Shown here: one piece after another, positions 44,238 to 52,153 of the stretch | Layout: every line of letters begins with the position of its first letter | How positions within the stretch are numbered: the stretch's first letter is position 1 | NCBI RefSeq assembly: GCF_000157895.3 | Contig: NC_022663.1 | Location: forward strand, 2,542,001-2,606,000 | Direction of reading: 5' to 3' | Length of the DNA stretch: 64,000 nt | Origin: Mycobacterium kansasii ATCC 12478 | GTDB lineage: Bacteria; Actinomycetota; Actinomycetes; Mycobacteriales; Mycobacteriaceae | Notes under the pieces: generated by a model | Seen by the model: the letters and a program-made list of their open reading frames with translations, nothing else | Told to the model about the DNA's origin: nothing | The model's database searches: none | Translations under genes and position numbers: made by a program

Positions 44238-45080
44238 TTATCCAGAGAGGTTGAAGTTGCCGGACGCGCCGTACACGGCGAGCGAGATGAACAGGGTGAT
44301 GACCACCACCACGATCAGCGACGTCCGCACCGCCTGACCGACGGCGATGCCGACGCCGACCGAGCCGCCGCTGGCGTTGTAGCCGTAATAGGTATGCACC
44401 AGCATCACCGCGATCGACATCACAATCGCCTGCAGGAACGACCACAGCAGGTCAGACGGGATCAGGAAGGTGTTGAAGTAGTGGTCGTAAAGGCCTTTGG
44501 ACTGCCCGTTGATGAACACCGTGGTGAAGCGGGCGGCGAAGAACGCGGCCAGCACCGACAGCGAATACAGCGGAATGATGGCGACCAGGCCGGCGATCAA
44601 CCGGGTCGACACCAGGTACGAGACCGAGTGGACCGCCATGCATTCGACAGCGTCGATCTCCTCGGACACCCGCATGGCGCCCAGCTGGGCGGTGGCGCCG
44701 GCGCCGATGGTGGCCGCCAGGGCGATGCCGGCGATCACCGGTGCGACGACGCGCACGTTCAAAAACGCCGAGAGGAATCCGGTGAGCGCCTCGATCCCGA
44801 TGTTGCCCAGCGACGAGTAGCCCTGGACCGCGATGACGCCGCCGGAGGCCAGGGTCAGGAAGGCCGCCACGCCGACCGTGCCGCCGATCATGACCAGCGC
44901 GCCCGCACCCAGGGTCATCTCGGCGACCAACCGGATGGTCTCTTTGCGGTATCGGGTGATGGCGTTGGGGATGTAGCGCACGGTTTCGCCGTAGAACAGT
45001 GCCTGCTCGCCGAAACTGTCCACCGGCTCCTGCAGCCGGGACATGAATCGGCGGAAGCGGATAGTGACGTCATAGCTCAT
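44238..45080 (-). CDS. yrbE4B: YrbE4B, MlaE-family permease of the Mce4 transporter
   Basis: The 280-residue integral membrane protein has about five or six hydrophobic segments. MlaE-family blocks are LGAMRVSEEIDAVECMAVHS near residue 152 and LVSTRLIAGLVAIIPLYSLS. YrbE4A and YrbE4B form the inner-membrane permease pair of the Mce4 system, powered by an ATPase (MceG) encoded elsewhere in mycobacteria. It lies 35 bp after yrbE4A and 15 bp before mce4A. H37Rv counterpart: Rv3500c. Confidence 0.94.
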   Translation of the reverse strand: MSYDVTIRFRRFMSRLQEPVDSFGEQALFYGETVRYIPNAITRYRKETIRLVAEMTLGAGALVMIGGTVGVAAFLTLASGGVIAVQGYSSLGNIGIEALTGFLSAFLNVRVVAPVIAGIALAATIGAGATAQLGAMRVSEEIDAVECMAVHSVSYLVSTRLIAGLVAIIPLYSLSVLAAFFAARFTTVFINGQSKGLYDHYFNTFLIPSDLLWSFLQAIVMSIAVMLVHTYYGYNASGGSVGVGIAVGQAVRTSLIVVVVITLFISLAVYGASGNFNLSG

Positions 45081-45114
45081 CGCTTCATCACCATCGCTTG
45101 CTTTCCTTCATGTG

Positions 45115-45879
45115 TTACTTCGCCGAGATTCGTACGCCGATGGCCGTCATCACCACATTGATCACGAACAGGCAGATGAACGCGTAGACGACGGTTTCGT
45201 TGACCGCGTTGCCGACGCCCTTGGGCCCGCCCTTGACGGTCAGGCCACGGTAACAGCCGACCAGTCCGGCCATCACGCCGAACAGCAGCGCTTTGACTTC
45301 GGCCAAGATCAACTCCCGCAGGCCGGTCAGCACGGTCAGCCCGTTGATGAAGGCACCGGGGTTGACCCCCTGCAGGAAGACGGAGAACACATAGCCACCG
45401 GACAAACCGATGGCGCACACCAGCCCGTTGAGCAGCAACGCGACCAGCGTCGACGCCAAAACCCTTGGCACGACCAGGCGTTGGATCGGGTCGATGCCCA
45501 GTACCCGCATCGCGTCGATCTCTTCGCGGATGGTGCGGGCGCCCAGGTCGGCGCAGATAGCTGTGGCGCCGGCGCCGGCCACCACCAGCACGGTCACCAC
45601 CGGGCCCAGCTGGGTGATGGTGCCGAATGCCGTTCCGGCGCCGGAGAGGTCGGCCGCACCGATCTCACGCAGCAGGATGTTGAGGGTGAAGGCCACGAGC
45701 ACCGTGAACGGGATGGAGACCAGCAGGGTGGGGACCAGTGATACCCGGGCAACCATCCAGGTCTGATCGAGGAACTCGCGGAATTGAAACGGACGCCGGA
45801 GGGCAGCACGGCCAGTATCGATCGACATTTCGAAGAACCCGCCGACGGCCCGGGCCGGAACCGCAAGCTGTTGAATCAA
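45115..45879 (-). CDS. yrbE4A: YrbE4A, MlaE-family permease of the Mce4 transporter
   Basis: This is the first gene of the mce4 operon, a 254-residue permease with five or six hydrophobic segments. It has the EEIDAMRVLGIDPIQRLVVP signature near residue 138, where MlaE-type proteins carry their cytoplasmic coupling helix. TTG 45879 is the start, with a purine-rich GGGGGAACC upstream. The partner is YrbE4B. The 240-bp region upstream contains an imperfect KstR-like site at 46062-46075, and the operon is a known KstR regulon member in M. tuberculosis (Rv3501c). Confidence 0.94.
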   Translation of the reverse strand: MIQQLAVPARAVGGFFEMSIDTGRAALRRPFQFREFLDQTWMVARVSLVPTLLVSIPFTVLVAFTLNILLREIGAADLSGAGTAFGTITQLGPVVTVLVVAGAGATAICADLGARTIREEIDAMRVLGIDPIQRLVVPRVLASTLVALLLNGLVCAIGLSGGYVFSVFLQGVNPGAFINGLTVLTGLRELILAEVKALLFGVMAGLVGCYRGLTVKGGPKGVGNAVNETVVYAFICLFVINVVMTAIGVRISAK

Positions 45880-46121
45880 CCTGGTTCCCCCGTCTGCTAG
45901 GCGGCGAAGCCGATGTGTCCCCTGAGCCCGAGCAGGGGCTGGATGCGGCTCCTGGCGAGCCGGCTCATATTAACCCAGAACGACTTCGCCGTGTCAATGA
46001 ACAGCACTTTGCATAACCTGCGTTAATTTGGCTGGTTAAACCCTTTCTCGTGCGGTCATTCTGACACAGGTTCTAACCGCCGAAGCGGGGCACGACGAGC
46101 CCCCCGGCCGTCGTCGGGCCC
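45880..46121. promoter_or_regulatory. mce4 upstream region with KstR-like site
   Basis: This 242-bp gap separates yrbE4A from the co-oriented SDR gene and is AT-richer than its surroundings near 46000-46050. At 46062-46075 TGACACAGGTTCTA matches the KstR consensus TNNAACNNGTTNNA with one mismatch (CAC for AAC). At 46012-46025 TAAC and GTTA form a short inverted repeat around CCTGC-like sequence. Either could take part in sterol control, but the perfect KstR match of this locus is at 47363. Confidence 0.45.
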
Positions 46122-47030
46122 CTACTGTGCCATCAGACCGGTAGCCGAAAAATTACGGTCCGGCTCTCGGCCAGCAAAGTAGTCCCGCAGTGTGTCACTC
46201 AGCTGCGCGGGCTCCCACGCCGAGCCGCCCGCGCTGAAGCGCCGCTCGGCCGTCGGCGCGGCCACCAGCGTCACCTGCGGGCCGTAGACGATGAACAATT
46301 GCCCGTTGACCTCCGCGGCCGCCGGCGATGCCAGAAACTGGACCAGGCTGACCACGTGCTCCGGTGACAACGGGTCGATTTCACCTTCTGCGATTTCGGG
46401 CTCGGCGCCGAAGACCTCGGCGGTCATCGCGGTGCGGGCCCGCGGGCAGATTGCGTTGGCGCGCACGCCGTAGCGGCCCAGCGCCCGCGCCGCGGACAGG
46501 GTGAGCGCGGTGATGCCCGCCTTGGCCGCGCCGTAGTTGGCCTGCCCTGCGGGACCGACCAGCCCCGCCTCCGAGGAGGTATTGACCAGCCGGGCGTACA
46601 CCGAGCCGTCCGGGGTGTCTTTGGCTTTCGCGCGCCAGTAGGCGGCCGCGTTACGGGTCAGGAGGAAATGGCCGCGCAGGTGTACCGCGATGACCTGGTC
46701 CCAATCCTCGTCGGACATGTTGAACAACATTCGGTCTCGGGTGATACCGGCGTTGTTGACCACGATGTCCAGCCCGCCCAGCCCGTCTGCGGTTGCTACG
46801 AGTTCGTCGGCCGTCGCGCGCTGGCTGATGTCGCCGGCGACCGCGACCGCTTTGGCGCCGGTTGCGTTGATCTCGTCGATGACATCCGAGTTGTGCAGGG
46901 CGGCGCCGATGTCGTTGACGACGACGACAGCGCCGAGCCTGGCCAGCCCCACCGCCTCGGCGCGGCCCAGTCCCGCGGCCGCGCCGGTGACCACCGCGAC
47001 CTTCCCGGACAGATCGTTGGCCCAAGTCAA
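46122..47030 (-). CDS. SDR oxidoreductase (Rv3502c-type, Hsd4A-like)
   Basis: The 302-residue SDR has TGAAAGLGRAEA near residue 15, DISQRATADE, NNAG in VVNNAGITRDRM, catalytic Ser in NTSSEAG and NYGAAKAG (YxxxK). The C-terminal part has a VVSLVQFLASPAAAEVNGQL block. Its H37Rv counterpart (Rv3502c) lies in the KstR regulon next to mce4 and is thought to oxidise a beta-hydroxyacyl-CoA or 17-hydroxy steroid during cholesterol degradation. TTG 47030 after an AGAGG gives the natural N-terminus. The longer frame to 47222 overlaps the ferredoxin gene. Confidence 0.88.
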   Translation of the reverse strand: MTWANDLSGKVAVVTGAAAGLGRAEAVGLARLGAVVVVNDIGAALHNSDVIDEINATGAKAVAVAGDISQRATADELVATADGLGGLDIVVNNAGITRDRMLFNMSDEDWDQVIAVHLRGHFLLTRNAAAYWRAKAKDTPDGSVYARLVNTSSEAGLVGPAGQANYGAAKAGITALTLSAARALGRYGVRANAICPRARTAMTAEVFGAEPEIAEGEIDPLSPEHVVSLVQFLASPAAAEVNGQLFIVYGPQVTLVAAPTAERRFSAGGSAWEPAQLSDTLRDYFAGREPDRNFSATGLMAQ

Positions 47031-47074
47031 TTTATGAATACCTCTAGTTCGGGTTGTTCGGGTTGTTCTGGGGC

Positions 47075-47266
47075 CTAGTCCTCGCGGAGCAGGGCGGCCC
47101 GCGGACATTCGGCGATCGCCTGCTCGGCCAGGGCCTCTCGGTCCGGCGGAATGGGGTCGAGCTTCACGACGGCATAGTCCTCGTCGTCCAGGTCGAAGAT
47201 ATCCGGTGCAATTCCCAAGCACACCGCGTTACCCTCGCACCGGTCACGGTCCACCTTTACCCGCAC
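47075..47266 (-). CDS. fdxD: 3Fe-4S ferredoxin FdxD
   Basis: The 63-residue ferredoxin has VDRDRCEGNAVCLGIAPDIF, where CX5C supplies two ligands, and ECPRAALL, where Cys-Pro supplies the third. This is the three-cysteine pattern of 3Fe-4S ferredoxins. GTG 47266 follows AGGGAGG at ideal spacing, better than the ATG at 47302. It precedes the SDR gene by 45 bp and diverges from fadE26. Such ferredoxins deliver electrons to cytochromes P450 or oxygenases. In M. tuberculosis FdxD (Rv3503c) is KstR-regulated and is a likely electron donor to CYP125/142 in side-chain oxidation. Confidence 0.88.
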   Translation of the reverse strand: MRVKVDRDRCEGNAVCLGIAPDIFDLDDEDYAVVKLDPIPPDREALAEQAIAECPRAALLRED

Positions 47267-47362
47267 GGCATCCTCCCTGAAGCTGGCGCTTTTCCTGATC
47301 ACTCTGTAGCACCACCATAGGGCTGTGGCGCCTCTGACGAAACGGTCGCTGGATTCCCAGAC

Positions 47363-47376
47363 TAGAACGTGTTACA
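47363..47376. promoter_or_regulatory. KstR operator (perfect consensus match)
   Basis: TAGAACGTGTTACA matches the published KstR motif TNNAACNNGTTNNA at every defined base. It lies between the divergent fdxD-SDR and fadE26-fadE27-fadD17 units, 97 bp from the fdxD start and 114 bp from the fadE26 start. KstR is the TetR-type repressor of cholesterol catabolic genes. Its gene is not in this window. Confidence 0.8.
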
Positions 47377-47408
47377 ACCGGGAGAACGGATGGGTAGCCG
47401 TTCGCGCC

Positions 47409-47444
47409 CGTTCAGGCGCCCGTTTAGGCGGCCGTTTAGGCGGC
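47409..47444. repeat. 12-bp tandem repeat in fadE26 leader
   Basis: Three tandem 12-mers lie at 47409-47444. The last two are identical (CGTTTAGGCGGC), and the first differs at two positions. They sit 46-81 bp upstream of the fadE26 start, between the KstR operator and the gene, where they may alter leader length or structure. Confidence 0.75.
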
Positions 47445-47489
47445 CGGTGACGGCATTATGTGCACGACATTTGACCGGAGGCGGCAGGA

Positions 47490-48671
47490 ATGCGCATCAG
47501 TTACACACCTGAGCAGGAAGAGCTGCGCCGCGAACTGCGGTCGTACTTCACCACCTTGATGACGCCGGAGCGGCGCGAGGCGCTGAGCTCGATCGGGGGC
47601 GAAATCGGCGTCGGGAATGTGTACCGGGAGACGGTCGCTCAGATGGGCAAGGACGGCTGGCTCACCCTGAACTGGCCCAAGGAGTACGGCGGCCAGGACC
47701 GCTCGCCGATGGACTCGCTGATATTCGCCGACGAGGCGGCACTGGCAGGTGCACCGGTGCCGTTCCTGACGATCAACAGCGTCGCGCCGACCATCATGGC
47801 CTACGGCACCGACGAGCAGAAGAAGTTCTTCCTGCCGCGCATTGCTGCGGGGAATCTACATTTCTCGATCGGCTACTCCGAGCCTGGCGCCGGCACCGAC
47901 CTGGCGAACCTGCGCACCACCGCCGTCCGCGACGGCGACGACTACGTGATCAACGGGCAGAAGATGTGGACCAGCCTGATCGCCTACGCCGACTACGTCT
48001 GGCTGGCCGTGCGCACCAACACCGAAGCGAAGAAGCACCGGGGCATCTCGGTGCTGATCGTGCCGACGACCGCCGACGGGTTCTCCTGGACGCCGGTGCA
48101 CACCATGGCCGGCCCAGACACCAGCGCCACCTATTACACCGACGTGCGGGTGCCGGTGACCAACCGAGTCGGCGAGGAGAACGGCGGCTGGAAGCTGGTG
48201 ACCAACCAGCTCAACCACGAGCGGGTCGCGCTGGTGTCGTCGGCTCCGATCTTCCTGTGCCTGCGCGAGGTTCGCGAATGGGCGCAGAACACCAAGGATT
48301 CCAGCGGAGCGCGGCTCATCGATTCGGAGTGGGTGCAGCTCAACCTGGCCCGGGTGCACGCCAAAGCCGAGGTGCTCAAGCTGATCAACTGGGAGCTGGC
48401 GTCATCGCAGGACGAGGCGCCGTCGCCGGCCGATGCCTCGGCCGCCAAGGTGTTCGGGACCGAGCTGGCCACCGAGGCCTACCGGCTGCTGATGGAGGTG
48501 CTGGGTACCGCGGCGACGCTGCGCCAGGATTCGCCGGGCGTGTTGCTGCGCGGCAGGGTGGAGCGGATGCACCGGGCGTGCCTGATTCTGACTTTCGGCG
48601 GCGGTACCAACGAAGTGCAGCGCGACATCATCGGCATGGTGGCGCTGGGCCTGCCCCGGGCCAGCCGCTGA
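47490..48671 (+). CDS. fadE26: Acyl-CoA dehydrogenase FadE26 (ChsE4-type)
   Basis: The 393-residue FAD-dependent acyl-CoA dehydrogenase has FSIGYSEPGAGTDLANLRT near residue 128, GQKMWTSLIAYADY near 155 and FGGGTNEVQRDIIGMVALG at the C-terminus. In M. tuberculosis FadE26 and FadE27 (ChsE4-ChsE5) form a heterotetramer that dehydrogenates cholesterol side-chain CoA esters, and FadE26 supplies the catalytic base. Here the partner gene starts 17 bp downstream. ATG 47490 follows GGAGGCGGCAGGA. The divergent region carries a perfect KstR site. H37Rv: Rv3504. Confidence 0.93.
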   Translation: MRISYTPEQEELRRELRSYFTTLMTPERREALSSIGGEIGVGNVYRETVAQMGKDGWLTLNWPKEYGGQDRSPMDSLIFADEAALAGAPVPFLTINSVAPTIMAYGTDEQKKFFLPRIAAGNLHFSIGYSEPGAGTDLANLRTTAVRDGDDYVINGQKMWTSLIAYADYVWLAVRTNTEAKKHRGISVLIVPTTADGFSWTPVHTMAGPDTSATYYTDVRVPVTNRVGEENGGWKLVTNQLNHERVALVSSAPIFLCLREVREWAQNTKDSSGARLIDSEWVQLNLARVHAKAEVLKLINWELASSQDEAPSPADASAAKVFGTELATEAYRLLMEVLGTAATLRQDSPGVLLRGRVERMHRACLILTFGGGTNEVQRDIIGMVALGLPRASR

Positions 48672-48687
48672 AAGGACTGAAACAGCA

Positions 48688-49785
48688 ATGGATTTCTCGA
48701 CAACCGAAGCCGCGGCCGACCTCGGCGGTCTGGTGGACACCATCGTCGACGCGGTGTGCACCCCGCAGCATCAGCGACAGCTGGACGCGCTGGAGCAACG
48801 GTTCGACCGCGACCTGTGGGACAAGCTGGCCGGCGCCGACATCCTGACCAGTGCGGCGGCAACGTCGCTGGGTGGCGACGGATTCGGGGTGCTCGAGCAG
48901 GTTGCGGTGCTGGTCGCGCTGGGGCACCAGCTGGCCGCGGTGCCCTATCTCGAGTCGGTGATGCTGGCCGCCGGTGCGCTGGCCCGATTCGGCTCCGAGG
49001 AACTGCAGCAGGGCTGGGGGGCGCCGGCGGTCAGCGGGTCGAAGATCTTGACCGTCGCGCTCGACGGCGAGATGGGCGAGGGTCCGGTGCAGGCTGTTCG
49101 GGCCGGTGAGGGCTACCGGCTCACCGGCACGCGCACTCAGGTGGGCTATGGGCCCGTCGCCGACGCCTTCCTGGTTCCCGTCGAAACCGACTCCGGCACT
49201 GTCGTTTTGCTGGTCGCAGCCGACGACCCGGGGGTGAGCGTGACCGCCCTGCAGACCACCGGCCTGGGCAGCGTCGGGCATCTGGCCCTGGATGGTGTGA
49301 CGGTGGACGGGTCGCGTCTGGTCGCCCACGGCGATGCCCTTAGCTGGTTGCGCACGATGTATGCCTTGGGCCGCAGCGCATTTCAGCTCGGCGTCCTCGA
49401 GCGCGGATTGCAGATGACAGCCGAATATGCCCGCACCCGAGAGCAATTCGACCGTCCGATCGGGAGCTTCCAGGCGGTGGGGCAACGGCTGGCCGACGGT
49501 TACATCGACGTCAAAGGGCTGCGGCTGACGCTGACCCAGGCGGCCTGGAAGGTCGCCGAAGATCTGCCGGCCGAGCTGGACGTCGCCTCGGCCGCGTTCT
49601 GGGCCGCCGACGCCGGGCACCGGGTGGCGCACACGATCGTGCACGTGCACGGCGGTGTCGGTGTCGACACCGATCACCCGGTGCATCGATACTTTTTGGC
49701 AGCCAAGGAGACCGAGTTCGCCCTGGGCGGTGCCACCAGGCAGCTACGCCAGATCGGGCGTGAGCTGGCAGAGACTCCCGCTTAG
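48688..49785 (+). CDS. fadE27: Acyl-CoA dehydrogenase FadE27 (ChsE5-type)
   Basis: The 365-residue acyl-CoA dehydrogenase-fold partner subunit has an N-terminal helical domain (FSTTEAAADLGGLVDTIVDA), a middle beta domain and a C-terminal bundle (AEYARTREQFDRPIGSFQAV, then HVHGGVGVDTDHPVHRYFL). Several active-site positions of full enzymes look degenerate, as expected for the beta chain of the ChsE4-ChsE5 heterotetramer. It follows fadE26 with GAAAGGA upstream of its ATG. The 72-bp gap after it holds two hairpins. H37Rv: Rv3505. Confidence 0.92.
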   Translation: MDFSTTEAAADLGGLVDTIVDAVCTPQHQRQLDALEQRFDRDLWDKLAGADILTSAAATSLGGDGFGVLEQVAVLVALGHQLAAVPYLESVMLAAGALARFGSEELQQGWGAPAVSGSKILTVALDGEMGEGPVQAVRAGEGYRLTGTRTQVGYGPVADAFLVPVETDSGTVVLLVAADDPGVSVTALQTTGLGSVGHLALDGVTVDGSRLVAHGDALSWLRTMYALGRSAFQLGVLERGLQMTAEYARTREQFDRPIGSFQAVGQRLADGYIDVKGLRLTLTQAAWKVAEDLPAELDVASAAFWAADAGHRVAHTIVHVHGGVGVDTDHPVHRYFLAAKETEFALGGATRQLRQIGRELAETPA

Positions 49786-49786
49786 T

Positions 49787-49834
49787 CGTGACTGTAGCGT
49801 CACGGTGGGATGCGAACGTGACTGCGGCGTCACG
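49787..49834. repeat. Two copies of CGTGAC-N6-GTCACG hairpin
   Basis: Two 18-bp perfect inverted repeats, CGTGACTGTAGCGTCACG at 49787-49804 and CGTGACTGCGGCGTCACG at 49817-49834, lie 30 bp apart between fadE27 and fadD17. They differ at two loop positions only. This looks like a dispersed intergenic palindrome family rather than a terminator, as no T-run follows. Confidence 0.7.
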
Positions 49835-49857
49835 CTCGAGACGAGGAATCCGACGCA

Positions 49858-51363
49858 TTGAGCACTGACCCGACCGTCACCCAACTGCTCGTGCCGTTGG
49901 TCGACATCGCCGACCGGGGAGTTTATTTCGAGGACTCGTTCACCAGTTGGCGTGATCACCTACGGCACGGTGCCGCTATCGCGGCAGCGCTGCGTGAGCG
50001 TCTGGACCCCGGGCGTCCGCCGCATGTCGGGGTGTTGCTGCAGAACACCCCATTCTTCTCGGCGATGCTGGTGGCGGCCGGGATGTCGGGCATCGTTCCG
50101 GTGGGCCTCAATCCGGTGCGCCGCGGCGCGGCGCTGGCCCGCGACATCCGGCACGCCGACTGTCAGCTCGTGCTCGCTGACTCGGAATCTGTTGCGCCGC
50201 TTGGTGATCTGGACCACGTCAATGTGGATTCCGCCGAATGGGCCGAAGAGGTCGCGGCTCAACACGATGCCGACTTCTGTTTCCAATCCGCCTCACCCAC
50301 AGACACTTTCATGTTGATATACACCTCTGGCACCAGCGGTGACCCGAAGGCAGTGAAGTGCAGTCACAGCAAGGTGGCGATCGCCGGGGTGACCATGACC
50401 CAGCGCTTCGGCCTGGGCCGCGACGACGTCTGCTACGTGTCGATGCCGTTGTTCCATTCCAACGCGGTCCTGGTCGGATGGGCGGTGGCGCTGGCGTGCC
50501 AAGGGTCAATGGCGTTGCGCCGTAAGTTTTCTGCCTCCGGCTTCATGATGGACGTGCGCCGCTACGGCGCGACCTACGCCAACTACGTCGGCAAACCGTT
50601 GTCTTACGTGCTTGCCACACCCGAGCAGCCCGACGACGCCGATAACCCGCTGCGGGCCGTGTACGGCAACGAAGGGGTGCCCGGCGACGTCGAGCGGTTC
50701 GCGCGCCGATTCGGCTGTGTGGTCATCGACGGATTCGGCTCGACCGAAGGCGGCGTGGCGATCAGCCGCACACCCGGCACTCCGGCCGGTGCGCTCGGAC
50801 CGCTGCCGGAGGGTATTCGGATCGTCGACCCCGAGACCGGCGAACAGTGCCCACCGGGCGTCGTCGGCGAGTTGGTCAACATCGCCGGTCCCGGTCGCTT
50901 CGAGGGCTACTACAACGACGACGCCGCCTCCGCCGAGCGCATGGCCGGCGGCGTCTACCACAGCGGCGACCTGGCCTACCGCGATGCAGCCGGCTATGCC
51001 TATTTCGCTGGGCGGCTGGGTGATTGGATGCGAGTCGACGGAGAGAATCTCGGCACGGCACCGATCGAACGGGTGCTGCTGCGTTACCCCGGAGTCGTCG
51101 AGGTAGCGGTTTATCCGGTACCCGATCCGGTGGTCGGTGACCAGGTGATGGCGGCGGTGGTGATGGCGTCCGGCGTCGACTTCGACGTCGACTCGTTCCG
51201 GGCTTTTCTGGCCGAACAGCCCGACCTCGGGCCCAAGCAGTGGCCGTCGTACGTCCGGGTGAGCGCGACGCTGCCCCGCACCATGACCTTCAAGGTGCTC
51301 AAGCGCCAACTTTCGGCAGACGGTGTCGACTGCGGTGATCCGGTGTGGCCGATACGGCGATAG
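49858..51363 (+). CDS. fadD17: Acyl-CoA synthetase FadD17
   Basis: The 501-residue AMP-forming ligase has the P-loop TFMLIYTSGTSGDPKAVKCS near residue 153, DGFGSTEGGVAIS near 290, YHSGDLAYRDAAGYAYFAGR near 363 and a C-terminal TFKVLKRQL with the catalytic lysine position. It activates a carboxylate as acyl-AMP and then acyl-CoA. In M. tuberculosis FadD17 (Rv3506) acts on cholesterol side-chain acids and lies with fadE26-27 in the KstR regulon. TTG 49858 has GAGGA upstream. The gene follows the hairpin pair by 24 bp. Confidence 0.92.
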   Translation: MSTDPTVTQLLVPLVDIADRGVYFEDSFTSWRDHLRHGAAIAAALRERLDPGRPPHVGVLLQNTPFFSAMLVAAGMSGIVPVGLNPVRRGAALARDIRHADCQLVLADSESVAPLGDLDHVNVDSAEWAEEVAAQHDADFCFQSASPTDTFMLIYTSGTSGDPKAVKCSHSKVAIAGVTMTQRFGLGRDDVCYVSMPLFHSNAVLVGWAVALACQGSMALRRKFSASGFMMDVRRYGATYANYVGKPLSYVLATPEQPDDADNPLRAVYGNEGVPGDVERFARRFGCVVIDGFGSTEGGVAISRTPGTPAGALGPLPEGIRIVDPETGEQCPPGVVGELVNIAGPGRFEGYYNDDAASAERMAGGVYHSGDLAYRDAAGYAYFAGRLGDWMRVDGENLGTAPIERVLLRYPGVVEVAVYPVPDPVVGDQVMAAVVMASGVDFDVDSFRAFLAEQPDLGPKQWPSYVRVSATLPRTMTFKVLKRQLSADGVDCGDPVWPIRR

Positions 51364-51415
51364 GCGGTTCCCGGGGGGTCGCCAACTCGCAGGTACGCCT
51401 TCGACAATGGTGCCC

Positions 51416-52126
51416 ATGACCAGCGAGCGGAACCCGGAACTCGACCAGAGCTTCGAAAAATTCGCTGCCGCCGTGCCCGGGGTGATCGGGCTTGCCGTCG
51501 CCGCACCGGGTCGAACCGAGACGTATACGTTGGGCCGATGGTCGACCGGCGTTGCTTGGTCAACGATCAAAGTTCCGTTGGCGATCGCTGCTCTACGTCA
51601 TGACCGCAGCCGTGCGAAAGACCTTGCGGTCAAGGCAATCACCGAATCGGACAATGTCGCCGCGGAGTTGCTGTGGTTGCAACTGGGAGATCCACCCGAC
51701 GCGGCGCGGCGGGTGCAAACCGTGCTCCGAGAGGCCGGCGACGCGGACACCGTGGTCGAACCCCGGCGGCTCCGGCCGGGGTTCACGGCATTCGGGCAAA
51801 CGCGGTGGCCGCTGGACAGGCAAGCACAGTTCGCGGCGCATTTGCCCGGTCTCGCCGACGCCGTCGGCGTCACCGATTTGATGCGCCAGCTCTGCAGCGA
51901 TCATCGCTGGGGGCTGGCTGACAAAAGTGTTGCCGCAAAAGGCGGTTGGGGACCGGGCAGCGACGGTGACTATCTGGTACGGCAATTCGGGTTCTTCCCT
52001 ACCGAATCCGGGTATGCGGGCGTGGCGTTGGCAGCCCGGACAGCGAAGTTCGACAGCGGAGTGGATGTGCTCAACCGGATGACAGATTGGCTCGTCAACC
52101 ATTTTCGCGGGCTGACCGGGCAGTGA
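51416..52126 (+). CDS. Class A beta-lactamase-like serine protein
   Basis: The 236-residue protein carries the three penicillin-recognising motifs in order: STIK (SxxK) in AWSTIKVPLAIAALRHD near residue 45, SDN in ITESDNVAAELLW near 77 and KGG (for KTG) in SVAAKGGWGPGSDGD near 178. It lacks a signal peptide and an Omega-loop Glu is not obvious, so it is likely a cytosolic relative rather than a drug-hydrolysing enzyme. ATG 51416 is 53 bp after fadD17. In H37Rv PE_PGRS genes follow fadD17 here, so the insertion/deletion boundary differs. Confidence 0.78.
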   Translation: MTSERNPELDQSFEKFAAAVPGVIGLAVAAPGRTETYTLGRWSTGVAWSTIKVPLAIAALRHDRSRAKDLAVKAITESDNVAAELLWLQLGDPPDAARRVQTVLREAGDADTVVEPRRLRPGFTAFGQTRWPLDRQAQFAAHLPGLADAVGVTDLMRQLCSDHRWGLADKSVAAKGGWGPGSDGDYLVRQFGFFPTESGYAGVALAARTAKFDSGVDVLNRMTDWLVNHFRGLTGQ

Positions 52127-52153
52127 CGAGTCCCGTGCCGATGCCGTCCGCTG

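Noticed and set aside
46651..47078. Alternative frames around the SDR N-terminus
   Set aside because: They lie opposite or out of frame with an SDR whose cofactor and catalytic motifs are complete.
49787..49834. Rho-independent terminator between fadE27 and fadD17
   Set aside because: The hairpins are perfect but no T-run follows either, and the next gene is closely spaced in the same direction.
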